The notes: generated from the letters alone by a model not told the origin. DNA of 54,446 nt from Photobacterium phosphoreum (GCF_002954725.1 NZ_MSCQ01000001.1:222445-276890); one strand, 5' to 3'. Counted from the stretch's first letter, positions 1 through 8,876 are shown. Numbers and translations: made by a program.

Positions 1-49
1 CGCCACGATGGGCGGTATTTAACAGTATATCTATTTATGCGTATCAAAG

Positions 50-1249
50 TTAGTGGCTATTTTTATAATTAAAACCATTCTTATTTCGTCTTTTTAATTT
101 ATCTTTAGCGATTAAAAAGTTATGCATTAATATGTCATGATTCAAAGCATACATTTCTTGCGTTAAAATAATTGATTTTTCATTTAATAATTTAAAATTG
201 GCTAGTAATTCGACATCATCATTAAAGTGATAATTGTTTAACATATTACGCGCTATTAAATGCACTTGATAATGCATATCGCTCAATGCTATAAAATGTT
301 TATTTTTTTTAAAAAAAGAATGCTTTTTATTATTATACCACTGACCAAAATCACATTCATTCCCATTTTTAATATAGCGTAAGGTCTCATTTTCGTTTAT
401 ATGTTCTTTTTTTATTTTTTTATTAACAACTTCTGTAATGTTCTCAATCCATAAAATATGATTTAATAAAGATAATTTAACAGGTGAAACACAACTATAA
501 GAAAAGAAAGTTTTATCTTCAGACATGAAGGTTACAAAATCGTCATAAGGCAAGGGTTTTGATATATAATACCCTTGTATTTCAGAGCATCCATTTTCTA
601 ATAAAAACTCATATGTTTTTAAATCTTCAACACCTTCAGCAACAATTCCTATGCCTAACTTCTTAGCTAAAGCAATCGTTTCCGTTATGATTACTTGATT
701 TTTCTTATTATCAAACAAACCACCTATAAGAGTATTATCTAACTTTATCTTGTTAAATGGTGTATTTATCAATGAAATAAGATTTGAATATCCTGTCCCA
801 TAATCATCCATAATAAGAGATATATTTTCAAAAACAAGCATATCGTCAGTTAAGTTATTAACTGCCGTTTCTGTTATTTCATAGTTAATATTTAATTTAC
901 AGTCTCCATCCTGATTTTTATTGATTTTATCAAGAAAACATTTATCCTTTAGATCTAAAACAGATAAATTCATTGAATACTGTAAGTTTTTATTAACTTT
1001 TAATAAATTTGAAACATCCTTAATAAATACATCAATCATATAAAAAGAAAGAGTAGTAATAAATCCATTTTCTTCGCAAAAAGGAATAAACTCATATGGC
1101 GATACTATTTCGCCACTTGGTTTAATCCATCTTATTAAAGCTTCAGCTCCACACACTTTATGTGTTTTTAGATCAACTTGAGGTTGATAATAAAAACAGA
1201 ACTCATTATTTAATAATGCTTCTGTTATATTATTAATAGTCATGGTCAT
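50..1249 (-). CDS. EAL-domain cyclic-di-GMP phosphodiesterase with C-terminal CZB zinc-binding domain
   Basis: Predicted soluble c-di-GMP phosphodiesterase of 399 aa. The EAL domain (about residues 8-240) has the expected active-site residues: E36-A-L, N94 in MNLS, E124 in YEITE, D148-D149 in MDDYGTGYSN, K169, E205 in AEGVE and Q225. It should therefore be catalytically competent. There is no GGDEF domain, TM segment or signal peptide. Residues about 258-375 look like a CZB (chemoreceptor zinc-binding) domain: H264-x-x-W267, C299-x-F-G-x-W304, then H326 and H330 are the expected Zn ligands. I infer that zinc or redox state controls c-di-GMP turnover. The second Met (start 1243) is an alternative start; a weak purine-rich RBS precedes both. 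The gene is noticeably more AT-rich than the ppx/ppk genes beside it, suggesting acquisition. Confidence 0.85.
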   Translation of the reverse strand: MTMTINNITEALLNNEFCFYYQPQVDLKTHKVCGAEALIRWIKPSGEIVSPYEFIPFCEENGFITTLSFYMIDVFIKDVSNLLKVNKNLQYSMNLSVLDLKDKCFLDKINKNQDGDCKLNINYEITETAVNNLTDDMLVFENISLIMDDYGTGYSNLISLINTPFNKIKLDNTLIGGLFDNKKNQVIITETIALAKKLGIGIVAEGVEDLKTYEFLLENGCSEIQGYYISKPLPYDDFVTFMSEDKTFFSYSCVSPVKLSLLNHILWIENITEVVNKKIKKEHINENETLRYIKNGNECDFGQWYNNKKHSFFKKNKHFIALSDMHYQVHLIARNMLNNYHFNDDVELLANFKLLNEKSIILTQEMYALNHDILMHNFLIAKDKLKRRNKNGFNYKNSH

Positions 1250-1371
1250 TATTTTTCTTCTATTATTCCTATAAATAGCAACATATTATTTTTAAAAAAC
1301 ATATACCATTAAATTTAAATACCACCCTCATATATTTCGTTACAAAATATTACATCACAAGCAGAACCATA

Positions 1372-1486
1372 ACCCAAATACCCGTTAAATAGCCCCTAGA
1401 AACGATTTTAAAGCCATAAATACCGATCATTCAGCTCGTAGTATGACTTTGCGCTAAAAACGCCTGTATTTAACATATGGCATCTA
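1372..1486. repeat. direct repeat copy A (115 bp)
   Basis: Ungapped direct repeat of 1810-1924, offset exactly 438 bp, with 20 mismatches by hand alignment (about 83% identity). The best-conserved parts are the CGATTTTAA core and the end, TATTTAACATATGGCATCTA. The two copies flank the small gene at 1622-1783. Function unknown. Confidence 0.8.
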
Positions 1487-1538
1487 ATGCGATCTGAGAC
1501 AGTGTAACGGCTAGATACAAGAAAGGCTGGCATGACGA

Positions 1539-1556
1539 TTGATTAGGATTAATCAA
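1539..1556. promoter_or_regulatory. palindrome, possible operator for the small gene
   Basis: Perfect 7-bp inverted repeat TTGATTA / TAATCAA separated by 4 bp, about 22 bp upstream of a perfect -10 hexamer. Its position near the -35 region suggests an operator. The binding protein is unknown. Confidence 0.4.
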
Positions 1557-1577
1557 AACAATAGTAAACATATCTCA

Positions 1578-1583
1578 TATAAT
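1578..1583 (+). promoter_or_regulatory. -10 promoter element of the small gene
   Basis: TATAAT consensus hexamer, 38 bp upstream of the ATG at 1622. There is no good -35 hexamer at the right distance, so the promoter may depend on an activator bound near the palindrome at 1539-1556. Confidence 0.45.
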
Positions 1584-1621
1584 CTACTGTTAGTCATCTA
1601 AGACAAACAAGGACAGTGAAA

Positions 1622-1783
1622 ATGAAAAGGAAATGCAAACTACTTAGATACTACAGTGAACTTAAACATATTGAACGACAGCAGCCAGAAGCAATAATCT
1701 CAGTAAAAGAAGTTATTGCTCGTCTACATGAAATTAAAATTGATTTAGATACAAAAAAGACAAAACAAAAAGAAATTGCCTAG
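1622..1783 (+). CDS. hypothetical small basic protein (53 aa)
   Basis: Short reading frame ATG-TAG of 53 codons. An AAGGA ribosome-binding site lies about 8 nt upstream and a consensus -10 sits 38 bp upstream, so it has the signals of a real gene. The product is lysine-rich; the C-terminal half (SVKEVIARLHEIKIDLDTKK) should be one amphipathic helix that could dimerise. No signal peptide or TM segment. I do not recognise the family. It is enclosed by the 115-bp direct repeats at 1372-1486 and 1810-1924, which suggests a mobile or duplicated cassette. It might be a regulator, antitoxin-like or DNA-binding peptide, but nothing shows this directly. Confidence 0.5.
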   Translation: MKRKCKLLRYYSELKHIERQQPEAIISVKEVIARLHEIKIDLDTKKTKQKEIA

Positions 1784-1809
1784 ATATTTTAAAAGGTCTT
1801 TTTAATCCT

Positions 1810-1924
1810 ACCTAAACACCCGTCAAATCGCCTCTAGAATCGATTTTAAGACCATAAAGACCTATCACTCGTCACCTAGCATGACTTTTCTCTAAAAACG
1901 GCTCTATTTAACATATGGCATCTA
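1810..1924. repeat. direct repeat copy B (115 bp)
   Basis: Second copy of the repeat at 1372-1486. Its distal part also takes part in an inverted repeat: the 10-bp arm at 1900-1909 (GGCTCTATTT) pairs exactly with 1954-1963, so transcripts crossing copy B could form a stem with a loop of about 44 nt. Copy A lacks the matching arm. The rest of 1784-2128 holds no gene I can support. Confidence 0.8.
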
Positions 1925-2128
1925 TCCCGTACTGCGCGATCACACTTCGCTTAAAATAGAGCCCATAAGCCTTGTTTTAAGACGTTGAGATTGCCAACAA
2001 CTACCAAAATACAGCATGATTATTTTGTTAACGATGTTATTAAATCGCCAAACAGTGTTATCAATCGCATTTCATTAAAAAACCCGCAAAAGTTGCTGTT
2101 TAGCTATCACAATCCTGTTTTAATTTAT

Positions 2129-2198
2129 CGCCACTCGCCACTCGCCACTCGCCACTCGCCACTCGCCACTCGCCACTCGCCACTCACCACTCGCCACT
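2129..2198. repeat. heptamer tandem array (10 units)
   Basis: Ten head-to-tail 7-bp units CGCCACT; unit 9 (2185-2191) is CACCACT and the others are identical. The array ends on the first base of the complemented ppx stop codon (2198-2200), so it forms the immediate 3' untranslated sequence of ppx. A perfect heptamer array is a likely slippage site. Units are too short and have no spacers, so it is not CRISPR. Confidence 0.95.
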
Positions 2199-3727
2199 TA
2201 TTCCCCAATACTCAATGTCCAGCCTGCCTTATGCCAATATTGCTGCTCGGTTGCCAGATCGGCAGCGAGAAGGGTATTGATTGCTAGCCAACCTTGGGGC
2301 AGGGTTAATTGCCAGTGCTCGTTATTGGCAGTGACACTAATTTGCGGCATGGGAGTCGTACTGCGTTGACCATTAAGGGTGACACCCAACCGTAAGGCGC
2401 GAATTAATGGGTATAACTGCTTACGCTTATAAATCGTCAGTGGTGGCATTTCATCTAGTTTTAACCGCTTACGTTGAAAGCGAGCTAAGGTGGCAAGCAG
2501 TGTTTGTTGATCGACACTGAACCCCGGCATAGTGCTATAACGTAATAAATACGCTGAGTGACGATGAAAACCGGGGTAACTGATGCTCAAACCGACCTCA
2601 TGCAATAATGCTCCCCATGCTAATAAAGAGGCTAATTCGGGGTGTTTGTCAGTAGGTGATAATTCAAGTTGTGCATACAAGGCGAGGGCGGTGTTTTTTA
2701 CTCGCTGAGCTTGGGGCATATCAATATTATATTGTTCTGCTATTGCATTGGCGGTGCGGCTGCGAATATCACAATGACGGAAACGTTGCTCCATTTCATA
2801 CAATACCCCTTCTCGTAATGCACCCGTTGAAAAATGCATTTTATCAATGTTAAAGGCTGAAAAAAGCGCACTCACAATCGCCACGCCTGCTGCAAAAACA
2901 GGTTTTCGATCTTCACTTAATCCGTCTAACACTAATTTATGTTGCTGTTTACAAGCGATGATTGCGGTGATTAATTGCTGTAATCGCGGTTGGGTTATTA
3001 CCCCATCATGATGACCTTGAGCGATGAGCACTTCTCGAATAGCTTTGATGGTGCCTGATGTGCCGAGCACTTTTTGCCAGCCAAGTTGCTTATATTGATT
3101 GGTGATTGTTTCTAGCTTCTGACGTGCGGCTAATTGTGCTGCGGAAAAATTAGTGTCATTGAGCTTACCATCAGCAAAAAAGGTTTTATTGTAGCTCACG
3201 CAACCGATGTGTTTACTGGAAATGATATCGGTGTCAAACCCTGAGCCAATGATTAATTCAGTGCTACCACCGCCAATATCAATCACCAGTCTTTTGTGTT
3301 GTTGTGGTTGAGTATGTGCCACCCCTAAATAGATTAATCGAGCTTCTTCTGTGCCAGCAATAATTTCAATCGGGTAAGGTATAATCGCTTCTGCGCGACC
3401 CATAAAAATATCGGCATTACGTGCTTGGCGCAGGGTGTAGGTTGCTGCAACGCGTACATTTTCAGGTTCAAAACCTTGCAGTCTTTCAGCAAACATAGCT
3501 AGACAGGTTAAGCCGCGTTCAATCGCAGCTTGGCTAAGGTTGTGCTGACTATCAAGCCCTGAGGCTAACTGAACTCGTTGTTTATAGCGGCTAATGATTT
3601 GTAAGCGTTGACCAATAATCCGCGCAATCACCAAATGAAAACTATTAGATCCAAGATCAAGAGCTGCAATATGTCGTGGTTGTGACGGGTGTTGTTGTGG
3701 AGCATGAGGTTGATTATGGCTTGGCAT
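2198..3727 (-). CDS. ppx: exopolyphosphatase (Ppx/GppA family)
   Basis: Releases terminal phosphate from inorganic polyphosphate; cytoplasmic or membrane-peripheral. 509 aa, close to E. coli Ppx (513). The ASKHA-fold phosphate-binding motifs are visible: DLGSNSF at residues 24-30, then VIDIGGGSTELI and LGTSGTIKAI; a C-terminal HD-like helical region contains LLHEVGLSISYPGFHRHS. The start at 3727 is chosen because AAGGAG lies about 10 nt upstream and the usual N-terminus follows. It overlaps the end of ppk by 14 nt, indicating one operon with translational coupling. GppA is an alternative name, but linkage to ppk favours Ppx. Confidence 0.93.
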   Translation of the reverse strand: MPSHNQPHAPQQHPSQPRHIAALDLGSNSFHLVIARIIGQRLQIISRYKQRVQLASGLDSQHNLSQAAIERGLTCLAMFAERLQGFEPENVRVAATYTLRQARNADIFMGRAEAIIPYPIEIIAGTEEARLIYLGVAHTQPQQHKRLVIDIGGGSTELIIGSGFDTDIISSKHIGCVSYNKTFFADGKLNDTNFSAAQLAARQKLETITNQYKQLGWQKVLGTSGTIKAIREVLIAQGHHDGVITQPRLQQLITAIIACKQQHKLVLDGLSEDRKPVFAAGVAIVSALFSAFNIDKMHFSTGALREGVLYEMEQRFRHCDIRSRTANAIAEQYNIDMPQAQRVKNTALALYAQLELSPTDKHPELASLLAWGALLHEVGLSISYPGFHRHSAYLLRYSTMPGFSVDQQTLLATLARFQRKRLKLDEMPPLTIYKRKQLYPLIRALRLGVTLNGQRSTTPMPQISVTANNEHWQLTLPQGWLAINTLLAADLATEQQYWHKAGWTLSIGE

Positions 3728-5834
3728 GGTATTTTTTCTCCTTGTGTGCAAGTCGCTGTAAGTGATCTTCACTGCGTTGTAAATAGTGGTAAATCGCGGT
3801 TTGAGCGCGTATTTTTGGCTGCTTACCACGACTGACATAACGGTTGCTCATTGATTGATCAAGGAGCCGCGCTGTGATGTTATCAGCCAGTTGTAGATTA
3901 ATAATATCAATAATACGTTGCTTAAGTACTGGCGATAAAATAGGACAACCGACCTCAATGCGCCGATCAATATTACGGTACATCCAATCGGCGGAGGAAA
4001 TAAACACTTTAGGGCTGCCATTATTGGTAAAGATATACACTCGCGCATGTTCAAGAAAGCGATCAACAATACTAATAACTGTAATATTGTCACTAATGCC
4101 TTTCAGACCTGCGATTAGGCTACACATTCCACGGACGATTAATTGGATCTTAACCCCATGTTGACTGGCTTTATAAAGTTGATCAATTAAGCCTTTATCA
4201 ATCAAATTGTTCAGTTTGAGGGTGATGCCAGCAGGGTGATGTTGTTGCGCGTGGTCAATTTCACTGTCAATCAGTGCGTTTAAACGTGCCCTCGCATCGG
4301 TTGGTGAGACAATTAAATAGTTGAAATGCACTTTACGGATGGGGTTGGCAATGTAATCAAATAATTGCTGCACTTCATGAGTGATCTCTGGGTGACATGT
4401 GAACAATGAAAAATCGGTATAGGTTGTAGCGGTTTGCTCGTTAAAGTTACCTGTACCTATATGAGCATAATGAACTAACTGATGCTGTTCCTGACGGCTA
4501 ATAAGACACAGCTTAGAATGAATTTTCACCCCAACAACGCCAAATAAGACCGTGATCCCTGCGGCGATTAATCGTCGTGCCCAACGAATATTCGCTTGTT
4601 CATCAAAACGGGCTTGCAGTTCCACCACTGCTGTTACCTGTTTACCATTATTGGCTGCGGTGATCAGGCTATCAATGATGGTCGATCGTTTTGCGACCCG
4701 ATAAATATTAATTCTAATCTGACTCACCATCGGATCTAACGCGGCTTGACGTACAAAATCAATCACATGATCAAAGCTGTGGTAAGGGTAATACAATAAG
4801 ATATCTTGCGCTTTTATGGCATCGAAAACTGTTTTAGCGCGGCTAAAAGGGTAACTCTTAATTGTCGGTAATGGCGCATGGTTAAAGTATTTATTACCGA
4901 TAATAGGAAAATCAATAAAATCATTGATGTGTTGATAACGCCCGCCAGCAATAATGGTATCGAAACAAGATAGCTTGAGTTGATGTTTTAACAAGTTGAG
5001 TAAGTGTGGTGGCATGGTGTGTTGATAAGCTAACCGCAGTGGTTTTGCCGTTAGGCGTTGATTTAGCCCCTGTGACAGTTGCTCTAAGACGGTATCTTCA
5101 CTGGTCTGGTTAAGCGCATAACAAGCATCACGGGTTATCTTGATGGCATACACACTGAGCTGATCTGCGGTTGGTTGCGCTGTAAAAATATCACCAATAC
5201 AGTAGCGGATAATGGTTTCAAGCCACACTAGTTGGTGTTGATTGTTACTCGCGGGGAGTTGCACTAATCGGGGCAATTTATCGGTTGGAATTTCAACTAG
5301 TGCATAATCAACATTATGATTACGTTTGATTGTTACGGCTAAGTACGCGCAATGATGATGTAAACGCTGCACTAAATCAAAGGGTGCTGAATGTAGCGGT
5401 GTCGTATTCAGCTTATTGGGCAGTGATATCGTCGTAAGATGAGGCTGGATATGCTGCCTAAAATAGTCCTTGAGCCATTGTTGCTGCGGTGACTGGAGTT
5501 GATGTTCATCAAGTAGACAAATCCCCCGTTGTGCCATTTCCATTAGCAGTGCACGATAGATAACATCAAAAGTGTGTTGTGCTTGTAAGCTTCGTTGTTG
5601 AATCTGATCGAGTAATGATTGTTGTGGATGATGTTGATCTCGGCAATGTAATAGTTGGCGTTTAATCTTTGCCACCCGCACTTTGTAAAATTCATCAGTA
5701 TTATTGGCATAGATGCCCAAAAAACGGACTCGCTCTAGCAGCGGTACCGATTTATCCGCTGCTTGTTGTAATACTCGCTCATTAAATGCTAGCCAGCTAA
5801 GTTCTTTTTCAAGATAACGATTGTTGATGGTCAT
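3714..5834 (-). CDS. ppk: polyphosphate kinase
   Basis: Reversible synthesis of polyphosphate from ATP at the inner membrane. 706 aa (E. coli PPK1 688), with the N-terminal helical region, head domain and two phospholipase-D-like C-terminal domains. Catalytic histidines are present: H439 in KIHSK (equivalent to E. coli H435), H458 in AHIGTGNF, and H596 in FLEHARVY (equivalent to H592). First gene of a ppk-ppx operon beside the Pst transporter, so phosphate uptake and polyphosphate storage are linked on the chromosome. An AAGGA lies about 12 nt before the ATG. I saw no convincing Pho box directly upstream on this strand. Confidence 0.96.
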   Translation of the reverse strand: MTINNRYLEKELSWLAFNERVLQQAADKSVPLLERVRFLGIYANNTDEFYKVRVAKIKRQLLHCRDQHHPQQSLLDQIQQRSLQAQHTFDVIYRALLMEMAQRGICLLDEHQLQSPQQQWLKDYFRQHIQPHLTTISLPNKLNTTPLHSAPFDLVQRLHHHCAYLAVTIKRNHNVDYALVEIPTDKLPRLVQLPASNNQHQLVWLETIIRYCIGDIFTAQPTADQLSVYAIKITRDACYALNQTSEDTVLEQLSQGLNQRLTAKPLRLAYQHTMPPHLLNLLKHQLKLSCFDTIIAGGRYQHINDFIDFPIIGNKYFNHAPLPTIKSYPFSRAKTVFDAIKAQDILLYYPYHSFDHVIDFVRQAALDPMVSQIRINIYRVAKRSTIIDSLITAANNGKQVTAVVELQARFDEQANIRWARRLIAAGITVLFGVVGVKIHSKLCLISRQEQHQLVHYAHIGTGNFNEQTATTYTDFSLFTCHPEITHEVQQLFDYIANPIRKVHFNYLIVSPTDARARLNALIDSEIDHAQQHHPAGITLKLNNLIDKGLIDQLYKASQHGVKIQLIVRGMCSLIAGLKGISDNITVISIVDRFLEHARVYIFTNNGSPKVFISSADWMYRNIDRRIEVGCPILSPVLKQRIIDIINLQLADNITARLLDQSMSNRYVSRGKQPKIRAQTAIYHYLQRSEDHLQRLAHKEKKYHAKP

Positions 5835-5949
5835 TCGGTGTCAATATCCTTGCCACTTTACAGCCATTAACTCGGAATATTAGGATAAATGGCATGGTAA
5901 AGCATGATGATTCGCGTTACATTGCTCTAGTGTATGCCATCTAATTGAT

Positions 5950-6456
5950 TTAGCTAAGTGTTTCAATATCTATAGTTAAATCATCTGCTAACTGCTCTAA
6001 TTGTTGCTGAATCATATGCTGGTTAATTTCTGTTGGCGTGTGCAATTGAAATTCAGCCACAAAAATAGGATAGCCCCAGTTAGGTGCGCTGTGGGTCTCG
6101 GTTTTTAGTTTAGCAATGTTAATCCCAAGCTGAGTTAAATGCTGGGTGACTTCTTTAACAATACCGCAGCGGTCATTACCCGTAACAGTGAGTTGTTGAG
6201 CAACATAAGGGGTGGCGGTTTGAGTGTGATCTTCGACGATGTGGATTTGCAGCGCTTCAATGTCAGTTAATGCTTGGCGCAGTGGCACAAAATGTTTATT
6301 GGCGACTTCCATTTGTATTATGCCTGCAAACTGACCTCCAAGTTGACTGAGTGAACTGCTCACCCAATTAGCATGATGTAAATAAACGGTGTCAGAGAGT
6401 TGTTCTACAAGCCCTGGTTTGTCTTTACCAATAATGGTTACAATCAGTTGTTTCAT
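5950..6456 (-). CDS. ACT-domain protein, GcvR-like
   Basis: 168-aa protein made of two ACT domains (about residues 3-75 and 85-160); each begins with the typical beta strand and D/N-x-x-G-[IL]-V motif (GKDKPGLVEQL and GNDRCGIVKEV). This is the architecture of GcvR, the accessory repressor of the glycine cleavage system in E. coli (190 aa). ACT domains usually bind amino acids, so a glycine-responsive role is likely but inferred. Start chosen at the second of two adjacent Met codons, about 8 nt after AAGGA; 6459 is equally possible. It lies between ppk and the divergent pst operon, with no obvious functional link to phosphate. Confidence 0.75.
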   Translation of the reverse strand: MKQLIVTIIGKDKPGLVEQLSDTVYLHHANWVSSSLSQLGGQFAGIIQMEVANKHFVPLRQALTDIEALQIHIVEDHTQTATPYVAQQLTVTGNDRCGIVKEVTQHLTQLGINIAKLKTETHSAPNWGYPIFVAEFQLHTPTEINQHMIQQQLEQLADDLTIDIETLS

Positions 6457-6568
6457 CATGTTTTTCCTTGTCGTTATAACATTATGATGGCATCTATCAA
6501 GGTGGTTGTTTTTTAAGCATGGCTGCAAAGTGTAATTTAGCCAACCCAAATCATCATCATGCTGAGCG

Positions 6569-6586
6569 CTGTCATAAATTTGTCAT
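6569..6586 (+). promoter_or_regulatory. Pho box (PhoB operator) of the pst operon
   Basis: Two direct 7-bp repeats, CTGTCAT (6569-6575) and TTGTCAT (6580-6586), separated by 4 bp, give a near-perfect match to the PhoB consensus. A weak -10 candidate TACACT lies at 6597-6602, 10 bp downstream, which is the usual geometry where the Pho box replaces the -35. The pstC start is 47 bp beyond the box. This predicts phosphate-starvation induction of pstCAB-phoU. Confidence 0.88.
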
Positions 6587-6632
6587 AAAATAGCAATACA
6601 CTTTTAAGCGTATAAATAGGTTAGAGGTCATA

Positions 6633-8861
6633 ATGGCAAACGCCAGCACATTATTAAGGAAAGAAAATCGTTTTCGCCGTGGTAAAGATAAATTAACGCG
6701 GGTTGGCGTAACAGCGGGTGGTATTTTTGTCTTGATCACCTTGATGCTGATTTTCTTTTATTTGCTGTATGTGATCGTGCCTATTTTCTCATCAGTTTCT
6801 GTTACACCTAAACAGCATTTTTCATTACCCGTGACCAGTAAAACTGCGTTGTTAGGGGTTGATGACAGCAATACCATTGCTTACCGTTTTAGCCGTGATG
6901 GCAACGTCACCTTTGTTGATTTACAACCGCAATCTCATCAAGCTGCGGTGATCAAACAGCAGACGATTATTACTGATCCTACAGCATACGCGGTGAGTTT
7001 GCCGCGTGATGGGATGGTGGCTTATGGCACCAACCAAGGTCAGGTGACTGTTGTTAAGCCAGAGTTCTCACTAACTTTTGCTGCTGCACATAAACAATTA
7101 CAGCCTCATATTGAATTTCCTTTTGGTAAAGCGCCATTAACACTGGCACCTGCGGGAGAAGCGATCACGCAACTCGCTATTTCAGGGCGTGATGATCGCA
7201 CTATTGTGGTCGGTAAAACTGCGACTAATCATCTTTATGGATTGAGCTTATTACTGCCTGAAAATGTGGTCCAACGTGCTAACGGGTGGCAACAGCAGCA
7301 GTTTGTGATCGCAGATACTCCCGATAAGATTGATGATTTTCAATTAACCCCTGATGGTAAGACGTTATATTTGCTCAGTGGGTCAAATTTATATCTGTAT
7401 AAGCTAACCCCAAAAACGGCTTTTCTGCGGAAAATTGAAAATATTGCCACTGGCAGCAGTACGCCTGTTTCAATTACCTTATTATCTGGCGCTAATTCGT
7501 TATTAATTACTAACTCTGATAATACTATTTCTCAATGGTTTGAAGTGGTTAAGCAAGGACAACGGCAATTAGTTAACGTGAGAACATTTACGTTTTCGGC
7601 GAGTCCTTTAGTGAAAATCGTCCCCGAATATTACCGTAAAGGCTTTTTTGCGATTCAACAAGACGGCACGACTTCGGCTTATTACACTGCCGAACGTAAG
7701 CTCATACATAAAGAAAAAGTCTTTACTAACGTACCCATAGATATTGCCATTTCACCGAAAGCAAACTTGCTAGTCACGCTTGATAATGGTCGTTGGCAAA
7801 CTTACCAAGTGAAAAATGCCCATCCAGATATCGGCCTATCATCACTATTACAAAAAGTATGGTACGAAGGCTATGCAGAACCTGATTATGTGTGGCAATC
7901 AACTTCAGCCAGTGATGAGTTTGAACCAAAATTAAGTTTAGTCCCGATTGTATTTGGCACCCTTAAAGCGGCGATTTATTCGATGTTTTTTGCCATTCCT
8001 TTAGCACTTGCTGGGGCGATTTATACCGCTTACTTTATGTCAAATAAAGTCAGAAGAATCATTAAACCTACCGTTGAATTAATGGAAGCACTGCCAACGG
8101 TTATTTTAGGTTTTCTGGCTGGAGTATGGTTAGCACCGATTGTTGAACAATATTTGGCGGGGATTGCGCTAGGAATTGTGTTTTTACCGTTAAGCATTAT
8201 TGTTGTCGGCTGGAGTTGGTCAATGTTGCCTGGGCAATGGCGGTCACGGGTGCCAAATGGTTTCCATATCGCCTTGTTAATTCCAGTGATTGTTATTGTG
8301 ACGTATAGCTGTTTTGGGTTAAGCCCGTGGATTGAAACCCAGTTTTTTAATGGTGATCTACAAGGGTATTTAAATAATTATTTAGGCATTGGGTATGATC
8401 AGCGTAATGCGTTAATTGTCGGTATCGCGATGGGATTTGCGGTTATCCCGACGATTTTTACTATTGCTGAGGATGCGATTTTCTCGGTGCCTGGGCATTT
8501 AACCAAAGGCTCGTTGGCATTAGGGGCGACGCAATGGCAAACCTTAACTAAGGTGGTGTTATTGACTGCTAGTCCCGGTATATTTTCTGCCATCATGATG
8601 GGGTTAGGGCGCGCGGTCGGTGAAACCATGATTGTACTAATGGCAACGGGTAATACCCCTGTTATGGATTGGAATTTACTCCAAGGGCTACGAACATTGG
8701 CGGCAACCATTGCCATTGAAATGCCTGAATCAGAAGTCGGTAGCTCACATTATCGGGTGCTGTTCTTAGCCGCTTTTGTGCTGTTTGTGTTTACCTTTGT
8801 CTTTAATACGATTGCTGAAGTCGTTCGTCAACGATTACGCGAAAAATACAGTTCGTTATAA
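6633..8861 (+). CDS. pstC: phosphate ABC transporter permease PstC, elongated type
   Basis: Inner-membrane permease of the high-affinity phosphate ABC transporter. 742 aa, more than twice E. coli PstC (319 aa). A cytoplasmic basic N-terminus is followed by one TM helix (about 25-53), then a beta-rich region of about 370 residues, presumably periplasmic, and finally the standard MetI-type permease core (about 430-742). The EAA loop [13 protein letters not shown] sits near residue 626. The long insert is typical, as I recall, of the Vibrio/Shewanella form; its role is unknown to me. RBS AGAGGT lies 4 nt before the ATG. First gene of the operon behind the Pho box, 15 nt from pstA. No pstS is present here. 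Confidence 0.93.
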   Translation: MANASTLLRKENRFRRGKDKLTRVGVTAGGIFVLITLMLIFFYLLYVIVPIFSSVSVTPKQHFSLPVTSKTALLGVDDSNTIAYRFSRDGNVTFVDLQPQSHQAAVIKQQTIITDPTAYAVSLPRDGMVAYGTNQGQVTVVKPEFSLTFAAAHKQLQPHIEFPFGKAPLTLAPAGEAITQLAISGRDDRTIVVGKTATNHLYGLSLLLPENVVQRANGWQQQQFVIADTPDKIDDFQLTPDGKTLYLLSGSNLYLYKLTPKTAFLRKIENIATGSSTPVSITLLSGANSLLITNSDNTISQWFEVVKQGQRQLVNVRTFTFSASPLVKIVPEYYRKGFFAIQQDGTTSAYYTAERKLIHKEKVFTNVPIDIAISPKANLLVTLDNGRWQTYQVKNAHPDIGLSSLLQKVWYEGYAEPDYVWQSTSASDEFEPKLSLVPIVFGTLKAAIYSMFFAIPLALAGAIYTAYFMSNKVRRIIKPTVELMEALPTVILGFLAGVWLAPIVEQYLAGIALGIVFLPLSIIVVGWSWSMLPGQWRSRVPNGFHIALLIPVIVIVTYSCFGLSPWIETQFFNGDLQGYLNNYLGIGYDQRNALIVGIAMGFAVIPTIFTIAEDAIFSVPGHLTKGSLALGATQWQTLTKVVLLTASPGIFSAIMMGLGRAVGETMIVLMATGNTPVMDWNLLQGLRTLAATIAIEMPESEVGSSHYRVLFLAAFVLFVFTFVFNTIAEVVRQRLREKYSSL

Positions 8862-8876
8862 ATAAGTGATACAGCA

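Noticed and set aside
2129..2198. Possible CRISPR array
   Set aside because: Units are 7 bp, contiguous and without spacers; no cas genes nearby.
1985..2287. Plus-strand open frame running through the heptamer array
   Set aside because: It is open mainly because of the repeat (RHSPLAT units) and overlaps the ppx end on the other strand; no RBS.
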